48,857 bases of DNA from Candidatus Methanocorpusculum faecipullorum (GCA_018883755.1 JAHLFR010000041.1:1-48857); one strand, 5' to 3'; shown: positions 1-7,283, numbered from the stretch's first letter. Notes: generated by a model from the sequence alone, not told the origin. A program made the numbers and translations.

Positions 1-182
1 CAATTATTCGGGACATTGCCCTCACGTTTGACGTAGAGATGGTTACAGTTACACGACCGCTGAACTGTGCCAACATGGTCAACGATGAACGTGAGCTGAT
101 TGCATTCCGCGGAAAACCTGATGAGGTCAAAAAAGTGGAAGCATTCCTTGTGGAAAAACTCAGGGAATTTATTGAGAGCTGA
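1..182 (+). CDS. C-terminal end of an unidentified protein (partial)
   Basis: An open frame enters from the left edge and ends at TGA 180-182. The visible 59 residues begin IIRDIALTFDVEMVTVTRPL and end VEAFLVEKLREFIES. The fragment looks like a small alpha/beta domain with a charged C-terminal helix, ending about 60 bases before the convergent DUF5714 gene. I do not recognise the family from this fragment and assign no function. It is called coding because the frame is open to the edge and its composition matches neighbouring genes. Confidence 0.6.
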   Translation, partial: IIRDIALTFDVEMVTVTRPLNCANMVNDERELIAFRGKPDEVKKVEAFLVEKLREFIES

Positions 183-197
183 ATGTATTTCCCTGCC

Positions 198-210
198 TTT
201 TTCTTTTTTT
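198..210. terminator. T-rich tract between convergent genes
   Basis: A pyrimidine run (CTTTTTCTTTTTTT) follows the stop of the first gene. Oligo-T tracts terminate archaeal RNA polymerase without needing a hairpin. On the plus strand this would end the partial upstream gene. The convergent DUF5714 gene ends about 30 bases further right. Confidence 0.5.
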
Positions 211-242
211 GCTCCAGTACTCTCCTGTGTGTGATATGCTGT

Positions 243-950
243 TTATTCCGGGAAATATGGGCACGTTTCCTTCAGACATTCACGATTTCTTTGGGAAAAG
301 ATACACTGAGGTTTTCTTTGCCATTCCATTGCAATACCGGTGTGTTCCCGCATAAACCGAACTGTTGTCTCAAGAGCAAGATATGTGTCGCGTTTACAGC
401 AGCGCGGCCCTCCGTGACTGCCAATTGCAGTAAGACATGCTGCAGTTAGTAGCTGGGCATCTCTCCAAGTTTCTTTGCTCAGGGGATTTGTTTTCGTTAC
501 AATGGAGTAAAACATCCCTGCGCTGATCGCAGCCCCACAGGTTCCTGCAAGTCCGCAGAATCCACCCGGGATCATTGTACCGCGGCGAAGCATCTCCTCT
601 ACTGCTGTGGGAAGATCCAGTTCTCCTCCTGCATTCCGATACGCTGCAAGAAGTGAGGCTCCTGCCAAGATGTGGTGTTCGGGTCCGTGCATATGTACAG
701 CGGGACTCTTCATCATTGCCGTTGCAATTACAAACGGATCTTTTTCTGATGCTGCCAATGCAATACTACGGATTACCACTGCTGCAGGGGTTGAGTGGCA
801 GTCATCACAGACAAAGTGACCGTGAATACACTCCGCATTGCTGAGGCAGATTTTTCCACAAATAGCACAGGTCATCTCGCGCGCACATTCAAGGTACCGG
901 AGAGGGGCCCCGCAGATGAGGCAGGCAGGTTCTGTTGAATCATTTTGCAT
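243..950 (-). CDS. DUF5714 domain protein, cysteine-rich
   Basis: This 235-residue soluble protein begins with a paired zinc-ribbon-like region (CLICG about residue 10, CAICGKICL about 28, CDDCH about 49). A conserved alpha-helical domain follows with GGFCGLAGTCGAAISAGMFYSI near the middle, GGPRCCKRDTYLAL, and a C-terminal CLKETCPYFPE. The arrangement matches the DUF5714 family common in methanogens, whose biochemical role is not known to me. The abundant Cys and His suggest metal or Fe-S binding, which is inference. The gene starts 7 bases after the CSCS permease, so it is probably the last gene of the arsD-like/arsR/permease transcription unit and may act on the same metalloid or organometal. 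Confidence 0.75.
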   Translation of the reverse strand: MQNDSTEPACLICGAPLRYLECAREMTCAICGKICLSNAECIHGHFVCDDCHSTPAAVVIRSIALAASEKDPFVIATAMMKSPAVHMHGPEHHILAGASLLAAYRNAGGELDLPTAVEEMLRRGTMIPGGFCGLAGTCGAAISAGMFYSIVTKTNPLSKETWRDAQLLTAACLTAIGSHGGPRCCKRDTYLALETTVRFMREHTGIAMEWQRKPQCIFSQRNRECLKETCPYFPE

Positions 951-957
951 TTTTGCA

Positions 958-1842
958 TCACCAAGTTATTATCTGAAGGATACAGCCAGTGAGTACGGCT
1001 GAAGCAAATATCATTATCACAAATACACCCACAAGTTTCTTTTCAAATATTGCAGATAGCATAGTGATTTCTGGAATACTCATCCCGGCACCTCCAATAA
1101 GGAGGGCAGCAACCGTTCCGGTACCCATCCCTTTCTCAAGAAAGACTGCTGCGATAGGTAGTATTGTTTCTGCCCGGATGTATAAAGGGATCCCAATGAG
1201 TGCAGCTATTGGAATTGCAAAGATATTCTCCGGGCCTGCTGCTGCCAATACCCAGTCTGAGGGAAGAAATCCATAGATGAATGCCCCGATACCTGCTCCC
1301 AGCAGAAGATACGGCAACATTTGCCGGAAAATGGTGAGTGCGAAGTTGACAATCTGCTGAAACTTTGTACCAGCTTGATCTATCCCACCCTCAACAGCAA
1401 CTGGTTTGAGATATTTCCGGTATCCTGCGCGTTCCAAAATAAGACCGATTCCCACAGCAAAGACAAACATAATCACTGCATAGACAACAGTAATTATTGG
1501 TCCGAAAATGACCAACATCATTGCTAAAATTATAGGATTTAGTAATGGGGAGGCAAATAGAAATGACATCGAACTTGAAAATGCGACCCCGGATTTCAAA
1601 AAGCCAAGCGTGATTGGGATGGTGGAACAAGAACAGAATGGTGTGAGTGCACCAAATGCTGCCCCAAACATGCTTCCTGCTACGCTCCCTGTATTTCCAA
1701 GCACTCGCTGCATTGTACGCGGTGAAACGTACACCTGTAATACTCCCACGAACAAACTGACTACAACAAAAAGAAGTACCAGTTCTGCTGTAATGATGAG
1801 AAAATACTCTCCAGCAGAAACTAATGTGTCGGCAAGACTCAT
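958..1842 (-). CDS. DUF318/ArsP-type permease
   Basis: This is an integral membrane protein of 294 residues with about eight hydrophobic segments. It has the diagnostic TPFCSCSTIPI motif near residue 68, and a related GIPLYIRAE repeat region in the second half. It belongs to the predicted permease family PF03773. Members include ArsP, which exports trivalent organoarsenicals, and YraQ-like proteins of unknown substrate. Its start codon overlaps the stop of the 41-residue CCCC peptide (ATGA), and that peptide is coupled to arsR, so expression should follow the ArsR repressor. Metalloid or organometal efflux is inferred from family plus context; the exact substrate cannot be read from sequence. 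Confidence 0.85.
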   Translation of the reverse strand: MSLADTLVSAGEYFLIITAELVLLFVVVSLFVGVLQVYVSPRTMQRVLGNTGSVAGSMFGAAFGALTPFCSCSTIPITLGFLKSGVAFSSSMSFLFASPLLNPIILAMMLVIFGPIITVVYAVIMFVFAVGIGLILERAGYRKYLKPVAVEGGIDQAGTKFQQIVNFALTIFRQMLPYLLLGAGIGAFIYGFLPSDWVLAAAGPENIFAIPIAALIGIPLYIRAETILPIAAVFLEKGMGTGTVAALLIGGAGMSIPEITMLSAIFEKKLVGVFVIMIFASAVLTGCILQIITW

Positions 1843-1964
1843 TTAGTGTTCTCCTCTTTGTTATCCTCAGACGTCTCAGGTACAATTTTAATATTGCAGC
1901 AACAGCATTGTTCTCCGGTAACAGCTTTTTTCAACTTTTTAAAAATCCCTTTTTCTTCTTTCAT
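1839..1964 (-). CDS. 41-residue CCCC microprotein in the ars-like cassette
   Basis: A complete small frame starts at ATG 1964-1962 and stops at TGA 1841-1839. The product is lysine-rich at the start (MKEEKGIFKKLKKAVTGEQ), then carries four consecutive cysteines (residues 20-23, CCCCNIKI) and an acidic tail (ETSEDNKEENTK). Its ATG overlaps the arsR stop (ATGA), and its stop overlaps the permease ATG (ATGA). This double coupling is strong evidence that it is translated. It resembles in layout the small vicinal-cysteine metal-binding proteins found in metalloid resistance loci. A metalloid or thiophilic-metal shuttle handing cargo to the permease is my inference. Confidence 0.8.
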   Translation of the reverse strand: MKEEKGIFKKLKKAVTGEQCCCCNIKIVPETSEDNKEENTK

Positions 1965-2308
1965 GGCGAATCACCCGTGGTTGTATGTTTACATCCGTCT
2001 GCTACAGTGCAGGTTTCCAGCCGTTTTCTATCTTCTGCATAGAGGGGATCTTCGGAAAATGTTCGTGAAAGATACTGGTACAGTTCCGGAGGCAGCATTT
2101 CGCTGATTTTGTAGTATGCCCACTGTGCCTGCTTTCTCCCGGAGAGTACTCCTGCATTTTTGAGAATGGTCAAATGTCGTGATGCATTTGATTGAGAGAG
2201 ATTCAGGACTTCCATAATCTCACAGACACACAGTTCACGTTTCATTACCAGACTAACCATACGAAGTCTTGTTCTGTCACTCAGAGCTTTGAATATCTGT
2301 TCAGTCAT
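1961..2308 (-). CDS. arsR: ArsR/SmtB-family metalloid-responsive repressor
   Basis: This is a 115-residue winged-helix repressor. The sequence MTEQIFKALSDRTRLRMVSLVMKRELCVCEI contains the ELCVCE motif at about residues 25-30, the classic As(III)/Sb(III) site of the ArsR alpha3 helix. The recognition helix LSQSNASRHLTILKNAGVL follows. A second cysteine pair (CTVADGC, about residues 99-105) may add ligands. Such proteins leave DNA on metalloid binding. Its ATG overlaps the stop of the ArsD-like gene, and its own stop overlaps the CCCC peptide start. The likely operator is the dyad at 2669-2690 upstream of the operon. Confidence 0.92.
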   Translation of the reverse strand: MTEQIFKALSDRTRLRMVSLVMKRELCVCEIMEVLNLSQSNASRHLTILKNAGVLSGRKQAQWAYYKISEMLPPELYQYLSRTFSEDPLYAEDRKRLETCTVADGCKHTTTGDSP

Positions 2309-2652
2309 ACTATTTTCTCCTCTCGGTTACACCCTTGAATACAACAGCATCCTTCATTTTTTTCTGCAATGAGGCTGGCAGGAACTGTAAGGATCTGGCG
2401 TATTTCCTCGTTGGACGGGTAACGTCCTGTAATCATTGCAAAACCGTCTACTAGTGTTATTGGGCAAATCTGTTTGCCATGTGTCGTGATCAGCTTCTCT
2501 ACTGTGTGATTCTCCTGAAATTTTTTTGGAGAGGTTCTCTGATTATACCGCTCAATACTGAATCCATGTTCTTTGAGGCGGGAAATCAACAATGTTATCC
2601 GCATATTTTCAGGGTCTGATGCTGATGGTGTTTTTGTTTCAAAGATTTCCAT
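2305..2652 (-). CDS. ArsD-like metallochaperone, first gene of the cassette
   Basis: The 115-residue protein aligns by eye with ArsD: a thioredoxin-like fold with KEHGFSIERYNQRTSPKKFQ, a conserved central strand CPITLVDGFAMITGRYPSNEEI, and a cysteine cluster near the C-terminus (GCCCIQGC, about residues 100-107). ArsD carries As(III) to the ArsA pump ATPase and is a weak repressor. The usual N-terminal CC...C arsenic site is absent; that region reads FETKTPSASDPENM. I chose ATG 2652 because GGTGA lies just before it; an in-frame ATG exists at 2661. The stop overlaps the arsR start. No arsA is visible, so the partner may be the permease or the CCCC peptide. Confidence 0.75.
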   Translation of the reverse strand: MEIFETKTPSASDPENMRITLLISRLKEHGFSIERYNQRTSPKKFQENHTVEKLITTHGKQICPITLVDGFAMITGRYPSNEEIRQILTVPASLIAEKNEGCCCIQGCNREEKIV

Positions 2653-2668
2653 CTTCACCATAAATCAT

Positions 2669-2694
2669 TATATGAACATATGTGCATATAATGG
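2669..2694 (-). promoter_or_regulatory. TATA box and near-perfect palindromic operator of the ars-like operon
   Basis: Positions 2669-2690 form a 22-bp dyad centred on CATATG, with outer arms TATATG and CATATA; only one symmetric pair is mismatched. Read on the minus strand, a TATA-like TTATATG lies at its upstream edge (2694-2688). Transcription would then begin about 25 bases downstream, just ahead of the ArsD-like ATG at 2652. A repressor here would block TBP or polymerase, as expected for autoregulated ArsR. Assignment to this ArsR is inference from position. Confidence 0.65.
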
Positions 2695-2764
2695 TTTTCG
2701 AAAGAGAGATCTATTGAACCGAATGTTAGTGGAAAAAATGAGATGGGGTTTTAATTCAGTGCTC

Positions 2765-3508
2765 TCAAAGGACTTTGGAAAGGAACTCCTGCAGTCTCTG
2801 ATTTTTCGGGTGTGTAAAGAACTCTTCGGGTGTATTTTCTTCCTGGATTACACCATCGTTGATGAACAGAACTCGGTCTGCCACCTCCCGTGCAAATCCC
2901 ATCTCATGCGTGACGATCACCATTGTCATCCCTTCATCAGCAAGCTGTTTCATGAGATTTAAGACTTCTCCGACCATCTCTGGATCTAGTGCAGAGGTCG
3001 GTTCATCAAACAGCATTACATCTGGGTTCATAGCGAGTGCCCGGATAATAGCAACGCGCTGTTGCTGCCCGCCGGAGAGTTTTTGCGGATGTACATCTGC
3101 TTTGTCCAAAAGGCCGATCCTCTGCAAAAGTGTTTCAGCTTTCTTTTCTGCTTCCTCTTTGGTCATCTTGCCCAGCCTGGTTGGAGCGAGCATGATGTTT
3201 TCTTTGACCGTCATATTTGGAAAGAGGTTGAACTGCTGGAACACCATCCCGATCTTTTCGCGCATCTTGTTGACGTCAACGGATTTATCCGTAATATTCG
3301 TTCCTTCAAAGAGAATTGTTCCCCCGGTTGGGATCTCCAGGAGATTCAGTGAACGGAGAAATGTAGATTTCCCGCATCCGGACGGTCCGATAATGGCTAC
3401 TACTTCTCCTGCATGAATGGTGGTTGAGATTCCTTTCAGGACCTCGTGATCACCGAATGATTTTCTGAGGTCATTGACCTCAATTAATACCTCACCTTCA
3501 GTTAGCAT
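2765..3508 (-). CDS. Polar amino-acid ABC transporter ATPase
   Basis: The 247-residue ATPase is of the GlnQ/HisP type. Visible motifs are Walker [16 protein letters not shown], the Q-loop [13 protein letters not shown], the signature [16 protein letters not shown], Walker [14 protein letters not shown] and the switch histidine in [10 protein letters not shown]. It powers uptake with the permease encoded immediately upstream, whose last codons overlap this start by 11 bases. The family suggests a polar or basic amino acid, or a related small substrate. Nothing in the ATPase specifies which. Confidence 0.93.
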   Translation of the reverse strand: MLTEGEVLIEVNDLRKSFGDHEVLKGISTTIHAGEVVAIIGPSGCGKSTFLRSLNLLEIPTGGTILFEGTNITDKSVDVNKMREKIGMVFQQFNLFPNMTVKENIMLAPTRLGKMTKEEAEKKAETLLQRIGLLDKADVHPQKLSGGQQQRVAIIRALAMNPDVMLFDEPTSALDPEMVGEVLNLMKQLADEGMTMVIVTHEMGFAREVADRVLFINDGVIQEENTPEEFFTHPKNQRLQEFLSKVL

Positions 3509-4403
3509 TGTTTAACCTCCGCTCCAGCTTCTGTACCAGATGTGTCAGAATCAAAACCATCACCAGATACACTAGAGCAACCGCTATCAGAGGGATAAAG
3601 GCTTCCCAGGTCTGGCTTCTGATAATATCTCCAGCCTTGGTCAGATCAACGAGACCAATATATCCGCTGATTGCAGTTTCCTTCATCAGTGTGATACCTT
3701 CATTGCACAGCGCCGGTAGAATGTTTTTGATTGCCTGCGGCAGGATAATGGTCATCATGGTAAGTTTGAACGGCAGTCCAAGACTTGCTCCGGCTTCAAA
3801 CTGGCCTTTGGGAACTGCGTTGATACCAGCACGAATAATCTCTGCCACGTATGCTGCAGAATTAACTCCAAACGCTACCACCGCCACCAGTACTTTATCC
3901 ACATCCACCGCGGCAAATATCACGAAGTATATGATAAGCAGCTGTAGCATTACCGGTGTCCCCCTGATAACAGCAAGATATACTTTGCAGATGGCGTTTG
4001 CCACCTTTAGTTTTCCATGGAGATCGTGGATTGTTCTGACAATGGCTATGCAGGTACCGAGCACCAGTCCAAGGATCAGGGCAAATATCGTAATGACTAT
4101 GGTGTTGCAAAAACCTTCGATGAGATATTTGTACCGGTCATCTTCAATGAAGTTCTGATAAAGTTTGTCGGGGAGCTCTTCAAAAAACAACTTTAGTCCT
4201 TCAAAGTATTGGATTACGGCACTGGAGATGTCCCCAAAGAGTGTCATCGGCTCTTGGGAGATGGTAGCTCCGCTATTTTCATTTCCTGTATTATTGTCCG
4301 TTGCGGCGGATACAGCTCCCGTAAACATGGATGATACCAAAAGCACCGTTAATGCAAGGAAGAGAACCCGTTCAAGGACGTTTTTCATTGTTCTGTTACA
4401 CAT
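3498..4403 (-). CDS. Polar amino-acid ABC transporter permease with N-terminal extension
   Basis: Residues about 95-300 are a typical HisM/GlnP-type permease, with the EAA-loop region [40 protein letters not shown]. Ahead of it is an unusual extension: a hydrophobic helix resembling a signal peptide (residues about 12-34, ending GAVSAA), then a polar Thr/Asn-rich stretch and an amphipathic segment before the first true transport helix. The start ATG 4403 is uncertain; ATG 4388 would keep the extension. The gene overlaps the ATPase and follows the binding protein by about 110 bases. Confidence 0.88.
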   Translation of the reverse strand: MCNRTMKNVLERVLFLALTVLLVSSMFTGAVSAATDNNTGNENSGATISQEPMTLFGDISSAVIQYFEGLKLFFEELPDKLYQNFIEDDRYKYLIEGFCNTIVITIFALILGLVLGTCIAIVRTIHDLHGKLKVANAICKVYLAVIRGTPVMLQLLIIYFVIFAAVDVDKVLVAVVAFGVNSAAYVAEIIRAGINAVPKGQFEAGASLGLPFKLTMMTIILPQAIKNILPALCNEGITLMKETAISGYIGLVDLTKAGDIIRSQTWEAFIPLIAVALVYLVMVLILTHLVQKLERRLNNAN

Positions 4404-4516
4404 TCAGAGACCCCGGTAAACGTATCGGTAACGTGCGTTCTCTAAAGACATAAGAATTATTACTTATCTATTGCAGCAGCCCAGAGACTGTGCTCCAGTA
4501 TTTTAGAAAAAAAAGG

Positions 4517-5425
4517 TTAGAATTTTCTCAGAAGGACAACTGCAGCGCCAAGACCTGCAAGAATTCCTAAAACCGGTGCTGGTGCTTTGGTTGGGGTTGC
4601 CTCTCCAGGTTCTGTTGTACTGGTTACCGGTTTTTTCACGATGATAACCTGCTGTGCAGTTGTGTATGGATCAGAGAAGTCTACGTTCTTCATTCTGTCT
4701 TCTGTAACTGACATTCCTGCTGCACCAACATCTGCTTTTCCTGAGGAAACTGCTGCAATGATGGAGTCAAATGCCATGTCCTCAATCTTCATCTCATAAC
4801 CGAGTTTGTCACAAATTGCCTGCATGATCTGCATGTCAATGCCAGTGATCTTTCCAGACTCCCAGTACTCGTATGGCGGGAACTCCGCATTGGTTGCAAC
4901 AACCAGTTTTCCGTTTGGTCGTTCAATACCCTCAGGCGACACATACGGGCAGGTACCTTTCAGCTCTGAGGTTGGGATAAAGTTCGCATTGATCTGGTCA
5001 ATTGTTCCGTCTGCTTTCAGTTCAGCAAGCGCTCTGTTGATAGCATCAACGAGTTCTGTGTTTCCTTTTTTAACAACCAGCGCATACTCTTCCTGATCAA
5101 AGCCTTCCGAAAGGATCATCAGATCGCTGTTCTTTTCCACAAAGGATTGGGCTGGTAACAAGTCAATTACGACACAGTCGATTTTCCCGGTTTTTAATGC
5201 CTGCACTGCGTCAGCACCTTTGTTGTAACGCTCGATTTTCGTGCCATTGGCGTCACCTTCAAAAGCGGTTACCAGTTCGTCCCCAGTTGTTCCCAGCTGA
5301 ACACCAATTACTGCTCCCGAGAGGTCATCTATCCCCGTAACTACTTTGTCTGCGGCAGATCCGGATCCTACCAGAAGGACTGCGGCAAGAAGAACTGCCG
5401 CAATGATCATCATGGTTTTTTTCAT
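4517..5425 (-). CDS. Circularly permuted amino-acid-binding protein, membrane anchored
   Basis: This is a 302-residue secreted binding protein: signal peptide 1-25 (ending GSGSAADK), then two halves of a GlnH-type fold in reversed order. Residues about 30-152 correspond to the second lobe plus C-terminal helices of normal family members (DDLSGAVIGVQLGTTGD ... EEYALVVKKGN ... LAELKADGTIDQINANFI). Residues about 172-266 correspond to the usual N-terminal lobe (GKLVVATNAEFPPYEYWESG ... FDSIIAAVSSGKADVGAAGM ... VDFSDPYTTAQQVIIVKKP). A Thr/Pro-rich stalk and a C-terminal helix (PVLGILAGLGAAVVLLRKF) resemble an archaeal PGF-CTERM-type anchor. The fold should still close because the native termini lie on one lobe. 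The ligand is unknown. Confidence 0.9.
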   Translation of the reverse strand: MKKTMMIIAAVLLAAVLLVGSGSAADKVVTGIDDLSGAVIGVQLGTTGDELVTAFEGDANGTKIERYNKGADAVQALKTGKIDCVVIDLLPAQSFVEKNSDLMILSEGFDQEEYALVVKKGNTELVDAINRALAELKADGTIDQINANFIPTSELKGTCPYVSPEGIERPNGKLVVATNAEFPPYEYWESGKITGIDMQIMQAICDKLGYEMKIEDMAFDSIIAAVSSGKADVGAAGMSVTEDRMKNVDFSDPYTTAQQVIIVKKPVTSTTEPGEATPTKAPAPVLGILAGLGAAVVLLRKF

Positions 5426-5443
5426 AGTCTAAACACACCTCTA

Positions 5444-5475
5444 ATACATATGAACATGTATTTCGCGTTTTATAT
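5444..5475 (-). promoter_or_regulatory. Promoter and inverted repeat of the amino-acid ABC operon
   Basis: On the minus strand a strong TATA box (ATATAAAA, 5475-5468) lies about 45 bases before the binding-protein ATG at 5425. The expected transcription start falls inside an 18-bp inverted repeat at 5444-5461 (arms ATACAT and ATGTAT, spacer ATGAAC on the plus strand). The inner word ATATGAACAT (5448-5457) is identical to 2670-2679 in the ars-type operator. A GAGGTG ribosome-binding site follows. Confidence 0.6.
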
Positions 5476-5570
5476 GAGTCTTTCGAGTTATTGATTGCTC
5501 AGGATTTAGGAGATTTATCTATCTGTCTCTACAGACATCCTTGATGAAACAAATCGTAAGAAAAGAAAAA

Positions 5571-5643
5571 AGCCTCAGGCGAGATTTGAACTCGCGACCT
5601 CGTCCTTACCAAGGACGCGCTATGCCGGCTAAGCCACTGAGGC
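5571..5643 (-). tRNA. tRNA-Thr (anticodon GGU)
   Basis: On the minus strand the acceptor arms GCCTCAG and CTGAGGC pair perfectly. The anticodon stem CGTCC/GGACG encloses loop TTGGTAA, giving anticodon GGT. The T-arm is TCGCGAGTTCAAATCTCGC-like. The 3' end T is followed by a T-run (plus-strand AAAAAA at about 5565-5571), a natural terminator. CCA is not encoded. A TATA-like GTTTAAATC lies upstream at about 5676-5684. Confidence 0.95.
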
Positions 5644-5760
5644 ACTGCGTGATAACAAAGTAGGAAGTTTGCAGATTTAAACATTATGGATTGAAAGTCT
5701 CTGGGCTGTACATGTAACATTTTCTTCTACTGAAAAAAATAGATGCGTCAATTCGAAAAA

Positions 5761-6984
5761 TCAGAGAATCTGTCGAATACGCTGCGCTGAAAGGAATGCC
5801 GTCGAAAAACATGCCTGTAGATTGTAACCCCCCGTATCGCCATCGATATCCAAAACCTCGCCAATGAAAAATAGACCTGGAGATATTTTTGACTCACACG
5901 TCTTTTTGTTGATCTCATCCAGTATGACTCCTCCTGCAGTAGCCATTGCCACCCGGAAATCTCCCAGGTGATCAATCTCTACAGGATAAGACGTGAGATT
6001 TTCTACCAGTCTGCTCCGTTGTGATGCCGTGAGCTGGGCTCCTGTTGTTCCCTCAGGAATTCCTGATTCCTGTACCATGTGTTTCACCAACCGGTCCGGG
6101 CATTCAGCATCATCCAGCAAATTCTGTATTTGTTTCGTTCCCGCAGAAGAACACGCGGCACGGATCAGTGTATCCAGCTCTTCCGGTTTCTTTTTACAAA
6201 ATCCAATCCTTAGTATGTCTCCTGTTCGCATCCATCGGGCAGAATCCAGAATCACCGGTCCGGAATAACCAAATCTGGTGATCAGCAGATCTCCGGAACG
6301 CACAAGCAGTTTCTTTCCCCCGCGCCAGATTGAGATCGTTGCTCCGGATACAGAAATCCCGGACAAATCAGCTAACTGGTGCCGTACCGCATAGACCGGT
6401 GTTAGTGCCGGGCAGGGTGGTGTAACGGAGTGGCCAAGTGCTTTCGCAAACAAAAATCCGTCTCCTGTTGATCCTGTCTGTGGATATGACATACCTCCTG
6501 TTGCAATGACAAGTATTTTTGCATAATATGTCGTATGCAGCGTTTTTACTGCATACATTCCGTTTTCACAGGCAACGCTTTCTGCAGGCGTGTAACTCAG
6601 AATCTCAACGCCTGCTGCATCGCAGGCATCCAGCAATGCGTCTAAAATATCGTCTGCGGAGTGTGATTCCGGAAACACCTTTCCCGATTCCTTTTCCACG
6701 AATGAAACTCCTAATCTCTCAAAGAATTCTCGCACTGCCGTGTTGGGGAATGCCATTAATGCAGGCCGCAAAAATGCACCGTGTTCTCCATAATGGGAAA
6801 CAAAATTTTTCACGTCCCCGGTATGCGTAATATTGCACTGGCCTGACCCTGCAATCAGCAGTTTTCGTCCCGGAAGTACCATCTTTTCCAAGACCAATAC
6901 CCTCGCAGGAGCAAGAAGTGATGCACAGAAAAGACCTGCTGGTCCTGCCCCGATAATGATACAGTCATAGTGCCGGCCTACCAT
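5761..6984 (-). CDS. HI0933/YhiN-family FAD-dependent oxidoreductase
   Basis: This 407-residue flavoprotein has an N-terminal dinucleotide-binding motif (CIIIGAGPAGLFCASLLAPARVLVLEK). The family marker GRKLLIAGSGQCNITH follows, then VFPESHSADDILDALLDACDAAGVEI, ATGGMSYPQTGSTGDGFLFAKALGH, and the C-terminal FIGEVLDIDGDTGGYNLQACFSTAF that holds the flavin. This is the HI0933-like family (PF03486); physiological substrates of members are mostly unknown. I chose ATG 6984 (MVGRHYDC) because the fold begins directly after it; a TTG at 7005 would add seven residues. The TATA palindrome at 7025-7032 may serve this gene and the divergent rps15. Confidence 0.88.
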   Translation of the reverse strand: MVGRHYDCIIIGAGPAGLFCASLLAPARVLVLEKMVLPGRKLLIAGSGQCNITHTGDVKNFVSHYGEHGAFLRPALMAFPNTAVREFFERLGVSFVEKESGKVFPESHSADDILDALLDACDAAGVEILSYTPAESVACENGMYAVKTLHTTYYAKILVIATGGMSYPQTGSTGDGFLFAKALGHSVTPPCPALTPVYAVRHQLADLSGISVSGATISIWRGGKKLLVRSGDLLITRFGYSGPVILDSARWMRTGDILRIGFCKKKPEELDTLIRAACSSAGTKQIQNLLDDAECPDRLVKHMVQESGIPEGTTGAQLTASQRSRLVENLTSYPVEIDHLGDFRVAMATAGGVILDEINKKTCESKISPGLFFIGEVLDIDGDTGGYNLQACFSTAFLSAQRIRQIL

Positions 6985-7024
6985 ACCCAGTATATTTTCC
7001 CGCAACCCTTATCTCATCTTCTCT

Positions 7025-7032
7025 CCTATATA
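7025..7032. promoter_or_regulatory. Shared TATA box (CTATATAG) between flavoprotein and rps15
   Basis: The perfect palindrome CTATATAG sits 41 bases before the minus-strand flavoprotein start and about 255 bases before rps15. It can be read as TATA on either strand. If it drives rps15, the mRNA has a leader of roughly 230 nt. Confidence 0.4.
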
Positions 7033-7049
7033 GAAGAAGCACTTTACAG

Positions 7050-7283
7050 TGCTGGCTGAAGTAAGTCCGACGTGTCTGTCTGTTACGACACTGCCATTCT
7101 TGGCTTTGGGATTACGATGAGTCAGTTCGGCTCCGCAGAATGTCTGCGGGAATGCTTGTTTGCAACAGATGTACTTGTTGCAGCTGCTCTTTTCGTGACT
7201 TACGGCTGTTTCTCTTTGATTCCGCAAAGGAAGCGGTTATCCGCCTGTACGGGGCGGACAGTCCTTAATCGGAGGTGAAAACA
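7050..7283 (+). promoter_or_regulatory. Structured untranslated leader of rps15 (possible RNA element)
   Basis: No convincing frame fills this interval. It holds several short perfect hairpins: CCGCAGA/TCTGCGG (7133-7149), TGCAACA/TGTTGCA (7161-7182), CCGC/GCGG (7222-7236) and TCCGCC/GGCGGA (7240-7258). The last two are enclosed by GGCTGT (7204-7209) pairing with ACAG-T-CC (7258-7264), suggesting a three-way junction just before the GGAGGTG ribosome-binding site (7271-7277). S15 binds a three-way junction in 16S rRNA, so autoregulation is a reasonable but untested reading. A separate small RNA is the alternative. Confidence 0.4.

Noticed and set aside
7133-7264. RNase P RNA or SRP RNA upstream of rps15
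   Set aside because: Length is too short and the conserved cores of these RNAs (for example the GAGGAAAGTCC-like element) are not found.
7072-7278. 68-residue frame upstream of rps15
   Set aside because: It has no ribosome-binding site and overlaps the hairpin-rich leader and the S15 ribosome-binding site. Composition does not resemble a family.
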